The notes: a model not told the origin generated them from the letters alone. A stretch of 64,000 nt of DNA from Vittaforma corneae ATCC 50505 (GCF_000231115.1 NW_006889848.1:1-64000), one strand, 5' to 3'; positions 29,074 through 39,472 are shown, numbered from the stretch's first letter. Made by a program: numbers and translations.

Positions 29074-30096
29074 TTACCTAATATTAGAAAAAAATGGATG
29101 TTCTAATGCTTCTCCAGCTGTTATTCTCGAATCACATTTTAATTCTAACAGTTTCTTCAAAAGATCAATCGCATCATCATCAATCTCCATATTAGGATTT
29201 AGATTTTTAATTAAATATTCAAATGGAATACCGTCTTCTGATATTGATTGCAAATTAGATTTCCACGTTCTACCATAATATCTAGCTGCTTTCCTCATCT
29301 CAGAATGTCCAAATATCGTTCCTATTTCTACTAGTCCATCTATATCTTCTACACTTAGAAAAAATGGATATTGTCCTGTAAGTATACAAAGCATTATAAC
29401 ACCAACTGACCATATATCAATGGCTCTAGATTGATTTTCACATCTAAAAAGAACTTCTGGTGCACGAAATCCGCGAGTACCTGCCCTGGATGCCTTCATT
29501 GGTGGTCTTGCATCCCTTTCATAGTATCCTGGTGGTTTACTTGGTGTAACTATAGAATTAAAAAATATGAGTGGCTTGGTTGGTTTCTGAGGGCTAGATT
29601 CTTTCATTCTTTCATATTCTGCTAGCCCAAAGTCTATTAAACAGCCTTGCTCGTTTTCAATACTATATAGAAAGTTGCCTGGTTTTATGTCTCTGTGTAT
29701 TATGTTCTTATCATGCATATGATTAACGGCTACTAGTAGATTATATAAGTATTTTTTTATATCTTGAGATGTACTTTTTAAGATGAAATCCTTAAAGTCT
29801 ATATGGTCAATCAGAGGGAAGATTGCTAGAATTTGGTCTTCATTTCTCAATACCTCCAGAAGTTTTATGCAATTATTTTCACCATTTAATGTTTTAAGAA
29901 TAGACAACTCTTGTAAAACACGCTTAGGAGATGTAGTCTTTGTAATTGCCTTAATTGCAAAAGGTTCACCTGTCCATTTATGTCTTGCTTTGTAAACTGA
30001 ACTAAAAGACCCTTCACCGACTGACTCTTCTATTATGTATTTATATTCACAAAAACTAAGATATTTTGGTGCTTTGAACGACGATTCGTCAACCAT
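29074..30096 (-). CDS. CDC7: Cdc7-type protein kinase (DDK catalytic subunit)
   Basis: 340 aa kinase: GEGSFSSVY (27-35), catalytic HRDIKPGNFLY (134-144), DFGLAEYE (155-162), then a ~45-residue insertion before 'RAGTRGFRAPEVL' (204-216), which is the Cdc7 hallmark. DDK phosphorylates MCM helicase to fire replication origins. It is compact compared with yeast Cdc7 (507 aa), with shortened kinase inserts. Start abuts GCCC. Confidence 0.88.
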   Translation of the reverse strand: MVDESSFKAPKYLSFCEYKYIIEESVGEGSFSSVYKARHKWTGEPFAIKAITKTTSPKRVLQELSILKTLNGENNCIKLLEVLRNEDQILAIFPLIDHIDFKDFILKSTSQDIKKYLYNLLVAVNHMHDKNIIHRDIKPGNFLYSIENEQGCLIDFGLAEYERMKESSPQKPTKPLIFFNSIVTPSKPPGYYERDARPPMKASRAGTRGFRAPEVLFRCENQSRAIDIWSVGVIMLCILTGQYPFFLSVEDIDGLVEIGTIFGHSEMRKAARYYGRTWKSNLQSISEDGIPFEYLIKNLNPNMEIDDDAIDLLKKLLELKCDSRITAGEALEHPFFSNIR

Positions 30097-30249
30097 GGGC
30101 TTAAATTTGGTCTATTTCTAAAAGAAACAAAATAATGAGAATTTTTAAAGAAGTTAAGTTAAAATTAACAGTATTCAAAAATATGAATCAATGGCATATA
30201 GTTTGATCTAGTAATTAGATTTATCGGAAAATAAATGATTATTAATAAT

Positions 30250-32040
30250 TTACTCGTTTTGCTTTGTTAAATCGCTAACAAACACTGCTTTTGGAACCTC
30301 TTTTCCACTTGAAACTAATGACGCACTCACTACATCTTCCTCAGAACTTGCTTCACGTGTTTTGTCTGGTTTATTAGCTGATGAATTTGTGGATTTTGAG
30401 CTGTTTGGTTCCATAACCTTAGGCCAATTATCTGATTCACACATTTTGACATTTGAAACACTACATTGATCGCTATTTGATTGCAAGTTATAGTTTGATT
30501 GAAGCATAGATGTGTAGCAATTATTTGTATTTTTAAGACAGTTATTTACAGATGGTCTCTGACAATCTGTTAGATTATTAATTGTGCAGTCTGGGGATCC
30601 AGGTATGAAATAAGGAAGATTAAATTGCATTGTAGACTGTTGAGGGCAAGAGCATGACGTATTCCCAGTCGATATACCATCTAATACTTTACCTAACTCA
30701 TAGCAATCACAAGCTATATTCGACACACCACCATTATACCCACCAGAATATGGATAGCCATGACCTCCTGGATATGGTGACTGACCATTAAATTTCCCAG
30801 AATATGGCGATCCACCACCAGTACCGGGATAATGTCCATTATGTCCTCCGTAATGTGAAAATCCATCTGGATGGTATGAGTGGTCAAATGGAGTATTGCG
30901 TGAATGGTTGTGACTAAATGGATTAACTCTACCAGGAACTGAATTACCTGCAGTATTAAAAATGGCAGGTGGAATATGTGGTTGCATAATTACTTTGGTA
31001 GAAACACTAACTACAGTCTGTGGAGGCTGCACATATGTTCTTGCTGGTCCTGGAACTACAACAGTTCTTGTAACTGGATTCAGAGTTTTATTAATTACTA
31101 TTGTACTAGGTGGATAATGAACCTGTTGCTGTAAAGTTTTAGTTTCTGGAGGTTGATAAATTACCTGTGGTGGTAAGGTTTTGATTATTGTCTCAGGCTT
31201 GGATGTTTGAATAATTGTTGTTGGAATCTGGAATACCAATGGTGGTAGTGTTTTAGTAATTGGTTTAGCATGTCGTGTAAATGTTACCGTTTGAGGAGGT
31301 GGAATAACAGTTACAGGTGGCTTTTCAACGACGTTTGTGACAACACTTGTAACTACAGCGGTAATTTTGTCCTTAACAAAAAATGGAACATTAGTCCCAG
31401 GAATTCCATTTGTTTTACCTGTTATCATTTTTGGTACTGGTGGATATTCCATGTGACGATGGCCACCATGTGGATAAAAACCGTTTGAGCTGTATCCAAG
31501 TCCACCCTTGAGATAATTATTGTAGAATCCTCTACCATCATAAGATCCTGGCACCCCTGAAAAAGCATTGTCCAAATTAATATTTGCATTGTCAGCATAT
31601 TGTTCCAAACATTCAATTTGATTATTAATATCATTCATAACCATTTGATCTCCTATTATGGATGATATGCAAGATTCGAATTGCTGAGATGCTTTACCGC
31701 CCGCACAATTAGTATTTTGTTGATTTTGTATGTTCTGAGAGCATTCCACTTTGAGAGCAGGAATATTAGTAAACGGATTATTTGGCCATTGAGATATATT
31801 CGTTTGAGAATATTCAGAACCAACTTTATTTTCACAACTAGTGTCTGCTGTGCTTTCGCAGTTAGGTCCTAGTGAAAGACTCGATAAACCTTTAACTAAC
31901 GGTATATTAAGAAACAGCATACAAAAGTATACATTTTTTCTTAAATATTTTGAACAAGTTTCATCTATTTTATTGAAACAGTGACATTTAAGATTTGTAA
32001 AATTAAAACTTTGATGTGTAAATCTATTCATAATTTTCAT
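30250..32040 (-). CDS. Large secreted Cys/Pro/Gly-rich protein, polar-tube or spore-wall candidate
   Basis: Up to 596 aa. A hydrophobic segment (MLFLNIPLVKG, residues ~41-51) looks like a signal peptide, so translation may begin at the inner ATG near 31920. Order after it: a Cys-rich region (~60-150), a Cys-free Pro/Thr/Val region (~215-400) with degenerate repeats containing K-T-L-P-P or K-T-L-Q-Q followed by Val, a Gly/His/Tyr/Pro-rich stretch (~400-470; repeated GHYPG/PYSGG-like units), a second Cys-rich region (~475-560), and a charged tail. Cys-rich ends around a Pro-rich repeat centre is the design of polar tube protein 1, but I see no sequence-level match and it is longer than usual. 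Spore-wall protein is the alternative. Confidence 0.65.
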   Translation of the reverse strand: MKIMNRFTHQSFNFTNLKCHCFNKIDETCSKYLRKNVYFCMLFLNIPLVKGLSSLSLGPNCESTADTSCENKVGSEYSQTNISQWPNNPFTNIPALKVECSQNIQNQQNTNCAGGKASQQFESCISSIIGDQMVMNDINNQIECLEQYADNANINLDNAFSGVPGSYDGRGFYNNYLKGGLGYSSNGFYPHGGHRHMEYPPVPKMITGKTNGIPGTNVPFFVKDKITAVVTSVVTNVVEKPPVTVIPPPQTVTFTRHAKPITKTLPPLVFQIPTTIIQTSKPETIIKTLPPQVIYQPPETKTLQQQVHYPPSTIVINKTLNPVTRTVVVPGPARTYVQPPQTVVSVSTKVIMQPHIPPAIFNTAGNSVPGRVNPFSHNHSRNTPFDHSYHPDGFSHYGGHNGHYPGTGGGSPYSGKFNGQSPYPGGHGYPYSGGYNGGVSNIACDCYELGKVLDGISTGNTSCSCPQQSTMQFNLPYFIPGSPDCTINNLTDCQRPSVNNCLKNTNNCYTSMLQSNYNLQSNSDQCSVSNVKMCESDNWPKVMEPNSSKSTNSSANKPDKTREASSEEDVVSASLVSSGKEVPKAVFVSDLTKQNE

Positions 32041-32393
32041 ATGTCATAAAGTAGCTAATATGAAATACTTGTTTGATATATAAAGCAGTATCATACAATT
32101 AGTCATCAACTTTATGGAAGATAGTTCTAAAGGTTATATCTTAGAGAAGAACGTGCAGTTTATCCATAGCATAATTCAACGGTGCTTATATAGTAATTTG
32201 TTTGCTGAAAGCTATTCATTTTAACCTAATATTAACTATTATTTTAATAAATCCCATACCACACCAGTATTTAAATTAATTCAATTAATTCTCATTGTTT
32301 ATTGCTCTTTATTGTTTTTGATCTTCAAACTCTCCAAACAAAACTTGTTTATTTTAAAAAATTTTATAATCTCTTGCAAGCAAACAAGGGTGC
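32041..32393. other. Divergent intergenic, nothing recognised
   Basis: About 350 bases between the divergently transcribed secreted-protein gene and the ARF-like gene. AT-rich; the right end contains AAAAATTTT-type runs and AGGG before the ARF start. Confidence 0.5.
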
Positions 32394-33071
32394 ATGGGAG
32401 CAATACCATCGATTCTCAAGAAAAATTTAAAAGAATTATTTGCATCAATCAAAGGTAAAGGTAAAGCATCATTAGCTATTTTGGGACTTGACTCCGCTGG
32501 TAAGACTACATTGGTCAATCTGTTTAAGAATGCAGACAGTGGCAGAGATTTTAAAGCTCAGACACAACCTACACTTGGATTCAACATGGAAGAAGTTAAT
32601 TTTGCAAATACGAACATTAAAATTTGGGATATAGGTGGACAGAAAGTTTTGATTGATTTTTGGCATCAATATGTCAATGATGTAGATGGACTAGTTTTTA
32701 TGATTGATATTGCTGATGAAAAGCGTTTTAAATACTCTTTCGAGGCATTCACGACACTTGTTCCCCATCTTAAAGATAACCTACCTATTCTTATATTTCT
32801 AAATAAGAAGGATATATTTCGAGATAATCCAACTGAAATTAGCCAAAGAAAAGCATCAATTGAAGAAACATACAAGATCGACAACCATACTAGTATAACA
32901 GATTCTTACATGAAGGCTGATAGTAAAGTATTTAAGGTGAAAATATCTGAGGTATCTGTTTTAGATGACCTCGATTCAATGCAAAGAAATATGGCGCTAT
33001 CATCTGTTAGCGTGTATCCTGGATTTAAATGGTTAATTGAAGAAATTAAGAGTTATGGAATGCATAAGTGA
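32394..33071 (+). CDS. ARF/ARL-family small GTPase with C-terminal insertion
   Basis: 225 aa. N-terminal MGAIPS fits N-myristoylation (Gly2, Ser6). Switch and G motifs: GLDSAGKT (31-38), switch I Thr60 in QPTLGF, WDIGGQ (78-83), NKKD (137-140). WDxGGQ marks ARF/ARL rather than SAR1. It is ~45 residues longer than ARF1; the extra length lies between NKKD and the final WLIEEIKS helix. ARF-type GTPases recruit coats and tethers to Golgi or endosomal membranes. Start follows GGGTGC, one of the few GGG-type signals here. Confidence 0.88.
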   Translation: MGAIPSILKKNLKELFASIKGKGKASLAILGLDSAGKTTLVNLFKNADSGRDFKAQTQPTLGFNMEEVNFANTNIKIWDIGGQKVLIDFWHQYVNDVDGLVFMIDIADEKRFKYSFEAFTTLVPHLKDNLPILIFLNKKDIFRDNPTEISQRKASIEETYKIDNHTSITDSYMKADSKVFKVKISEVSVLDDLDSMQRNMALSSVSVYPGFKWLIEEIKSYGMHK

Positions 33072-33252
33072 TATTAAACATTCATTTATACTTTAATAAT
33101 CTTGTTTTGTGCTTTTTAATATGGATACTGTAATAAGTAATGTCTATAATATACGAAGAAATTGTCTTTGATATTATACTTATTCTTATCTTTGATTAGT
33201 TCATTTATTTTCTATAGTGAAGATATGTTTTTACACATTTTTTAGGCTACCC

Positions 33253-34140
33253 ATGCATTCTATCCTCTTTCAAGACAAAATTGCTATTTCTGACATTTGT
33301 ACATTTCAAGATAAACTAATAGTCTCCACCTATCAAAATACACTCAAAGTATTTGAGGAGGCTGAACTCAAACATACTGTTGATCTTCCAGTGTCACTTA
33401 CAAAAATATGCCAATTTAGAGACAAACTTTTAGGAATATCATATTCTCAAGGTTTGTTAGTTATCTTAAACTCTATGTTTACAATCATTAGTATTATTCC
33501 TGGGTTTAAGCAACCTACTTTCATTTACTCTAATAATAAAATTGTCATTATCACCACATTAGACTCTGAAATACTCATATTAAAAGAAAAAAAATATCAA
33601 AGTAATATTGAAGAGCATCTTTTTGAAGTAGCTTTAAGAAAAAAGACACAAAAAGTATCTACTGCATTATGCTTTTTACAAGAAAGAATCTGTCTTGGAT
33701 TTGAAAGCACTCTTTCAGTCTTTGATAATAAGCTAAATGAAGTATTAACCAAAGATTATTCTTGCTGTATTAATTCTATAGCTTCCTGTGCAAATAATTT
33801 AGTTATTGGCCTAATTAACGGCAAAATTCATTTTGAAGACATTCAAAATTTTGAAGAATCGTTTGCTTTTAACTCACATATATTGAATGGCAAGAATACA
33901 AGAATATTTTATCCAGTTACCCAAGTTTATTTTGATACTTTTCTTTTATCGTCAGGCTATGATGGAAAGGTAATCAAATGGGATATAGCAAATAAGAAAC
34001 AGACCTCAATTATTATTGATACTAACAAGTTTGTAAGAAAATTTGAGATTTGCAGAAATTACTTGTATTGTTTGATTGAAGATGATCCAAATGAGGCGTT
34101 AGGTAGGGCATTTCAATCTGTTTCTTTGATTCCACTATAA
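33253..34140 (+). CDS. Bub3/Rae1-like WD-repeat protein
   Basis: 295 aa, divergent WD repeats. The late segment 'FNSHILNGKNTRIFYPVTQV' followed by 'YFDTFLLSSGYDGKVIKWD' corresponds to the Bub3/Rae1 pattern (F.cHr.......iyPVn.i.fhp...tf.TgGsDG.v..WD). Bub3 works in the spindle checkpoint and Rae1/Gle2 in mRNA export; the sequence is too divergent for me to separate them. Start is the ATG after ACCC; the longest frame extends 12 codons upstream. Confidence 0.65.
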   Translation: MHSILFQDKIAISDICTFQDKLIVSTYQNTLKVFEEAELKHTVDLPVSLTKICQFRDKLLGISYSQGLLVILNSMFTIISIIPGFKQPTFIYSNNKIVIITTLDSEILILKEKKYQSNIEEHLFEVALRKKTQKVSTALCFLQERICLGFESTLSVFDNKLNEVLTKDYSCCINSIASCANNLVIGLINGKIHFEDIQNFEESFAFNSHILNGKNTRIFYPVTQVYFDTFLLSSGYDGKVIKWDIANKKQTSIIIDTNKFVRKFEICRNYLYCLIEDDPNEALGRAFQSVSLIPL

Positions 34141-34185
34141 TTTATAAATAAAAAATTATATTAAAAACTCTATAAAAAGAATAGT

Positions 34186-34526
34186 TATTTAAAAATTAAT
34201 AGTACAAAAATGGAAGGACATTCCAGCCAAGCATTTGTTAAATCACCTTCTTGACTAAATTCTTGCTGTAAAATTGCTGTGCCCTTCAAAATTTCATGTA
34301 TTCGTCCTTCAATGCCCTCAATGCTACGTCTCCCCCCACCTCTATCCTTTCTATCTTCCCGTCATATACCAGACAGTCTATCAATGTGTTGACATCCTCA
34401 ACTGTCAGCACAACTTCGGAGATCCCGCTTGTCGAGATAAACTCTCTTACCATCCTTAGTTTTACAAGATTGTCAACTTTATTGAGTACAAATGGCCCTT
34501 CTGGCTTTCTGACATATTGATAGATT
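34186..34526 (-). pseudogene. Truncated inverted copy of the RPC34 3' end
   Basis: About 341 bases nearly identical to the reverse complement of 53324-53665, which is the last ~79 codons plus 3' flank of the RPC34 gene. I count one difference in ~237 coding bases (Asp to Glu) and about five in ~105 bases of 3' flank. An in-frame TAA lies immediately upstream and there is no start, so this is a 5'-truncated, non-functional fragment. It sits 45 bases past the Bub3-like stop codon. Confidence 0.9.
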
Positions 34527-35606
34527 TAACCAGCAATCTAAGTTATTTTTTTCAATTATACTAGCAAGATAATAAAATATCAGATAATCTATGCTGAATT
34601 TATGAAAAATTTTTAATCTTTAAATAAATTTTAAGGTATTCAGCATGTTTATATTATGTATCTAGGAGATATCCTTGAAATACCCATGTAGTCTTCAAAG
34701 AAGAAAATAAGATGGCTTATTTAGCTTTGCACAAGACTATCAGATAAAATTTGTATTAGAAAGATCACATCTGTGCAACTTTATGCTACATAAGTCTTAT
34801 AATTAAGAAAAGCAAGCAATTTTAACATACAAATATAGAAACTATGACATACTGGTTTGGATATTTCGTTAAATTTGAGTAAATCAAATACACACATTTA
34901 ATTATATGCATTCCAAGTGATCAGTTTCATGAAGTTTTAATGATTTTATATTGCAAATATTAAATCTCAAATTATATGCTCCAAATGTTCTTTATACATG
35001 TTCATGCCCCTCTTATATTCAAGTTCTTGGCAATGCAGCAATTCAATTATGATATATAGCTAATAGGTAAATGAAATTTTTGTTTAAATATTGAAGTAGC
35101 AGTTTCTGATACAAAAATATTAATTCAAAAGCAAACCATGGTTCTATAATAATGCGTTATGGTATGTTTGGTAAATTAACATATAAATTATAACAGAAGA
35201 ATGCTACTTGAATTAGAAAATTAAAATAGACTGAGTAATGGTAATAATGCATTTAGAAATGATTCGAAGACGTAGTAATAATAGTATTAAAGCATAGTAA
35301 GCAACAGCTTATGATGTATACCAAATCTTTACGTACATGGATTGTAATTGTAGTAATCATGTAAAATATACTTAAAATTACCACGCTACCAATTTTGTAA
35401 AATGATTGATAAAAAGTGATTTATAATAGCTATAAATAACAATAAGTTGAATACTTATTAACGAATATAATCAACAATGTAAATTAGTATTTTAAGTCAT
35501 CAAATTCAACGTGTTACTGTAATTTGAACTGCAAGTCCTTTTATATATAGCTCTCATTTTTCCTTGTTTGGATTGTTAAAATTTTTTAAAAAATTTGCAC
35601 CCTAGA
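34527..35606. other. 1.08-kb AT-rich spacer
   Basis: Between the RPC34 fragment and the uL23 gene. No frame above noise, no tRNA-like element seen. Only the uL23 promoter at the right end is recognisable. Confidence 0.45.
35578..35602 (+). promoter_or_regulatory. Promoter of uL23: AAATTT-like runs plus CCC
   Basis: AAAATTTTTT at 35578-35587, AAAAAATTT at 35588-35596 and CCC at 35600-35602, four bases before ATG. Same layout as the other ribosomal-protein genes in the window. Confidence 0.6.
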
Positions 35607-35999
35607 ATGATAGCAAAGAATTTGACGATAAAAGATCGCTATAACATCAGAGGTATTAAATTTGATGATGCTTTAGACTTTAAACCAAAGAAAAAAACAA
35701 CCTTGAAGGATCTTCTAAGTATTAAGGAAGAGAAACCATCTCCATGCAACATTGTGAAATATGGATTGAAAAGCGAAGTTTCAGCAAAGACTATGGAGAA
35801 AGATAACACTCTTATTTTCATATGTGATGTTACAGCAACGAAACCAATGATAAAAACTGCAATTGAGGAGCTTTATGGTGCAAAAGTTATGAAAATCAAC
35901 ACTTTAAATATTTTCAAGAAGTATGCAAAGAAGGCCTTTGTGAAATTTGCAAAAGAAGGTGAAGCAGTCGAGGTTGCTACTAAAGCAGGAATTCTATAA
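35607..35999 (+). CDS. RPL25: 60S ribosomal protein L23a/L25 (uL23)
   Basis: 130 aa. 'IVKYGLKSEVSAKTMEKDNT' then 'LIFICDVTATKPMIKTAIEELYGAKVMKINTL' and 'KKAFVKFA...AVEVATKAGIL' match uL23 end to end. It forms part of the rim of the exit tunnel where SRP docks. The ATG used is the first in the frame and follows CCCTAGA. Confidence 0.94.
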   Translation: MIAKNLTIKDRYNIRGIKFDDALDFKPKKKTTLKDLLSIKEEKPSPCNIVKYGLKSEVSAKTMEKDNTLIFICDVTATKPMIKTAIEELYGAKVMKINTLNIFKKYAKKAFVKFAKEGEAVEVATKAGIL

Positions 36000-36217
36000 A
36001 TTTCTTTTTGGAATTGTGTCCCATCTCCAATATCTTATTTTACCTTAAATATATTGATCATAAATATTACTCTTACAATTATATAGTTCAAAATATTATT
36101 TGATAATTAAAAATATCTAAACTCGTATACATATTCAAGTGTTTTACGTATACTAATTTATTTGTATAGATAGTTCTTTTGGTTTCAGAATATAAAATCA
36201 TAGCTTAGTAACAAACA

Positions 36218-36838
36218 ATGACCTCAGAGAGACTTCCAGTTATTTCAACAAGAATGAATCATAGAATTCTCGATCAAAGATTGAAGAGCGTTCAAAAAGG
36301 ATTATCTCTACTTAAATGTAAGAGTGATGCACTGCAAATCAAAATTAGAGAAATGGAAAGTGAATTGAAGCAAAGAGAGCAAAATGTTAAGTTACTATTT
36401 AAAAATGCATTTAAAATGATTTCAAAAGCAGAATTATATGGATCCGATATGAAAATAGTTGCAAAAATATGTACTGAAGCATGCCCAAGTCTTGAATGCG
36501 AGTTTAATAATGTTTACGGAACAACAGTCGTATGCTTTAAATTACGAAGAAGAAAGTTTGATAAAGAAATTATGTGGAGAAATGGATATGTTTTGAGAGA
36601 AGCTAAGTATGCCTTTGACGAATTATTACATGAACTTGTTGATCTTTCAACAATGAAAAATTCATTAGAAGCTGTCAAATATCAACTAGAATCTACAAAT
36701 AAAAGAAAGAATTCGCTTGAACACAAGATGATACCAAAACTTGAAAGTACAGTGAACTACATTGAAAGTGAGCTTGATGAGCTAGAAAGAGAAGAGTTTT
36801 ATAGACTAAAGAAAGTTCAAGAAATTAAAGAGAAATGA
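36218..36838 (+). CDS. VMA8: V-type ATPase subunit D
   Basis: 206 aa, two long helices. N-terminal 'VISTRMNHRILDQRLKSVQKGLSLLKCKSDAL' and C-terminal 'NSLEHKMIPKLESTVNYIES' with 'ELDELEREEFYRLKKVQ' are diagnostic of subunit D, the central rotor stalk of V-ATPase. Slightly shorter than yeast Vma8 (256 aa). No CCC directly before the ATG. Confidence 0.94.
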   Translation: MTSERLPVISTRMNHRILDQRLKSVQKGLSLLKCKSDALQIKIREMESELKQREQNVKLLFKNAFKMISKAELYGSDMKIVAKICTEACPSLECEFNNVYGTTVVCFKLRRRKFDKEIMWRNGYVLREAKYAFDELLHELVDLSTMKNSLEAVKYQLESTNKRKNSLEHKMIPKLESTVNYIESELDELEREEFYRLKKVQEIKEK

Positions 36839-37051
36839 AATAGGCTTTTATTAATTAAAGGAAACATGAAATGGTATCTATTAAAAAGTGCATTAGGCAT
36901 GAATGGTACTAAAAATTAAAAAAATTAATGTTGCTGAATGGAAATCTGCAATAATTAACTGAATACATTATTAGTTAAACGAACAGTTAAATAATACCAT
37001 CCTTACTAATGATATTAGCATACTGATTATGTTTTAACAAGATCAAGTTTA

Positions 37052-37771
37052 TTAAACTTCTTTTTCATTTCTAATAGTTTCAAACTCAAAATTACCAATC
37101 TTTTCCCAGCCGTTGTGATTCATAAAGTATAAATTCACTGACCCGCCTGAATATGCATCCCTATGGCCAGCATAGAATATAGCATCCTTTCCAAGCGCGA
37201 GTGCCTCTTCCTTTGTCATGTCATACTTATATCTAGCAGATAAGATTCCTAAAGCGATTGTTGAGCCACTACCTACAGAAAAAATATGATTTTTAATACG
37301 CGCACCTTGGTCAGTCACATTATAGATTTGAGGCCCATCTTTGTCGTATCCACATAACATTGTGCTCATGGATAACCCATATCCTTTATATCTATATACA
37401 CAGTTGCTCAGAAACATACTTGCCGCAGCAGCAGATATTCTAGTGCCATTTTCAAGTTCATATCTTTTTGCGTAGAGACCTGTTAGCTTCTCCCAATAAT
37501 AACAATCTGCTGCACCTCCAGCCATTGTTCCAAGAAGATATTTGTTAATCTCAATCACTTTATTCACTGTTTGTGATGCTATGTACGAACCAGCAGTAGC
37601 TCTTGAATCAACAGCTATGACCATACCTTCTTTAAAAATAAATGCAAGTGTTGTTGTTCCATGCTCTGGTTGAATTTGATGTTCAATAAATTTAGCACTA
37701 ATCCTTCTTGTGCCTACTTTTAGAACATTATTTTCGAGTGACAACACCATATTTTTTAGTGTGGGTTTCAT
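37052..37771 (-). CDS. PRE2: 20S proteasome subunit beta5 (chymotrypsin-like)
   Basis: 239 aa. After a ~38-residue propeptide the mature chain starts at Thr39 within HGTTTLAF, giving the catalytic N-terminal threonine; '[26 protein letters not shown]' supplies Asp17 and Lys33 equivalents and '[10 protein letters not shown]' and '[14 protein letters not shown]' are beta5-specific. Start ATG follows CCCTCCTAAA, seven codons inside the longest frame. Confidence 0.95.
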   Translation of the reverse strand: MKPTLKNMVLSLENNVLKVGTRRISAKFIEHQIQPEHGTTTLAFIFKEGMVIAVDSRATAGSYIASQTVNKVIEINKYLLGTMAGGAADCYYWEKLTGLYAKRYELENGTRISAAAASMFLSNCVYRYKGYGLSMSTMLCGYDKDGPQIYNVTDQGARIKNHIFSVGSGSTIALGILSARYKYDMTKEEALALGKDAIFYAGHRDAYSGGSVNLYFMNHNGWEKIGNFEFETIRNEKEV

Positions 37772-38032
37772 TTTAGGAGGGCAGAACAACATAAGATTTT
37801 AATAAATTTTGACTACAGTGAAAGTCTAGACAAAAGCAAAGATAATTAGCTATATTAAATGCTTAATGGTTGATCATTACATGTTTATTAATGAGAACGG
37901 AATGCTAATAAAAATTTTAACAGACTAAAGTTGGTATTATCATTAGATAAAAATAAACTACCAATAACGTTCAATAGTAAATCAATTAAAACTTCTCAAG
38001 TTTCAATTTATGCACAAAAAATTTTGTTGCCC

Positions 38033-39472
38033 ATGGAACTGCTAGGCGTTGAAAAATTCGTAGCTTTGCGAGGTGTGCTGGGATGTCCACTAATCGATGT
38101 CCCATCGGAGTTCTTTAGTGAAATTGATGACTCAGAGATTCTTGAAATTGTAGCGCACGATGATAATCTTACTATTCCAAACTCTCTCCTCTATCATCTC
38201 CCTAAATCAGAGACATATAGTTTGAAGGAGCTGAAAAACTATAAGGAATACGATATAAGATTGAATTTTGAAGCTTGGAGGGTTCTTGCATTTAATAATT
38301 CACGACTTCATGCTGGAAGACTGGCACAATGTGTGTCTATACTTATGACCAATCCCGATGGTGTAACCAGAAAAACAATGAAAAGCTTAATTTCTAACTC
38401 CGAAAAGAACATTCATAAATGGATACAGCAGTTAGTAAAAGAGAAAGTCATATATATAGAAAATAACCATGGAAATGAAATATTAAAATTCAATTTTGAT
38501 ATAATAGAAAGAATAAAAAAGTTTCCAGATGATGTTTTCACAAGAAACGAAGCATCAGCACTTAATTCTGTTCAACAAACTACTCATTCTAACAATAATG
38601 AGACAGTTGCAATAGCAACTAAGAAAAATGGAAGTCCAAAACTTGCCAATGGAGTAATACAGCAGGCTGAAAAAACAATTAAAGAGCGTGGAAATGTCAT
38701 ACCAGTCAAGGATTTACAAGCATCTTTAATGTTAGAATCAGACACCATGGAATTATTAGTGGATGAATTGGCAGGCAGACTTGACTATCAAATACATCAA
38801 TTAAATAGTAAGCCTAATATAATTGAATATATTGGAGAAATGAATACTAGGTTTGTGAAAAATGACATGATCGACTTTCTTATTGACATGTGTCGTGCAT
38901 CTAGAATATTCTTAATGAGTGAGTTGCCCAAGGATATAAAAAAAATGAAAGTTTCATTACAACTTGATGATGAGCGTTTTCTTGATATTCTAGAAGATAA
39001 TAACTTTTCAATTATTGAAATACGATCAAAATACATTAGTTCAGAATTTGTAATGTTTTCTGATACTGTATCTGATACAGATTTTGAATTGATTAATATG
39101 ATTGAGAAAGCCAAAGCTAAGGTTGTGAAATATTTTAGAACAAAAGTTAAATATACGTTTTTGAAGAATGTTTATCTCAATGCTTTTGATAATAACTACT
39201 TGCCTTACCTAAAAGAAAGAGTGCTTTATTTTTACAGATATATAACCTCACAGATGGAATATAATGATTATTACTTTCACCTTAGCCAAAATCATCTCTT
39301 GAATATGAATTTTATAACGTTTATAAAATGTGTTCCTTTACGCCTCGAATTTCAGTTTATTAAAATTGTTACTGAAATTGCAAAAAAAAATAGAAAACTT
39401 AAGGGTTCAATCGATCTGTCAATAGCTCTGAGAATATTGAGAATATTTCAGGCGAAGCTTTTGAAAAGCTAA
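38033..39472 (+). CDS. TFIIIC tau138-like protein A, N-terminal fragment
   Basis: Starts at ATG directly after CCC and encodes ~479 aa to the stop. The block 'RLNFEAWRVLAFNNSRLHAG' then '..ILMTNPDGVTRKTMKSLI..IHKWIQQLVKEKVIYIE' aligns with the same block in the next gene downstream and resembles the B-block/winged-helix modules of the largest TFIIIC subunit (Tfc3/GTF3C1). Further helical winged-helix-like modules follow. A single-base shift between 39403 and 39472 moves the coding frame by -1 into the next fragment, so the true protein is ~620 aa. Assignment to TFIIIC is weaker than for its neighbour. Confidence 0.5.
   Translation: MELLGVEKFVALRGVLGCPLIDVPSEFFSEIDDSEILEIVAHDDNLTIPNSLLYHLPKSETYSLKELKNYKEYDIRLNFEAWRVLAFNNSRLHAGRLAQCVSILMTNPDGVTRKTMKSLISNSEKNIHKWIQQLVKEKVIYIENNHGNEILKFNFDIIERIKKFPDDVFTRNEASALNSVQQTTHSNNNETVAIATKKNGSPKLANGVIQQAEKTIKERGNVIPVKDLQASLMLESDTMELLVDELAGRLDYQIHQLNSKPNIIEYIGEMNTRFVKNDMIDFLIDMCRASRIFLMSELPKDIKKMKVSLQLDDERFLDILEDNNFSIIEIRSKYISSEFVMFSDTVSDTDFELINMIEKAKAKVVKYFRTKVKYTFLKNVYLNAFDNNYLPYLKERVLYFYRYITSQMEYNDYYFHLSQNHLLNMNFITFIKCVPLRLEFQFIKIVTEIAKKNRKLKGSIDLSIALRILRIFQAKLLKS

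Noticed and set aside
34274..34520. Plus-strand frames over the RPC34 fragment, one identical to a minus-strand frame at 53330-53554
   Set aside because: They are antisense shadows of RPC34 coding sequence; identity simply reflects the duplication, not a gene family.
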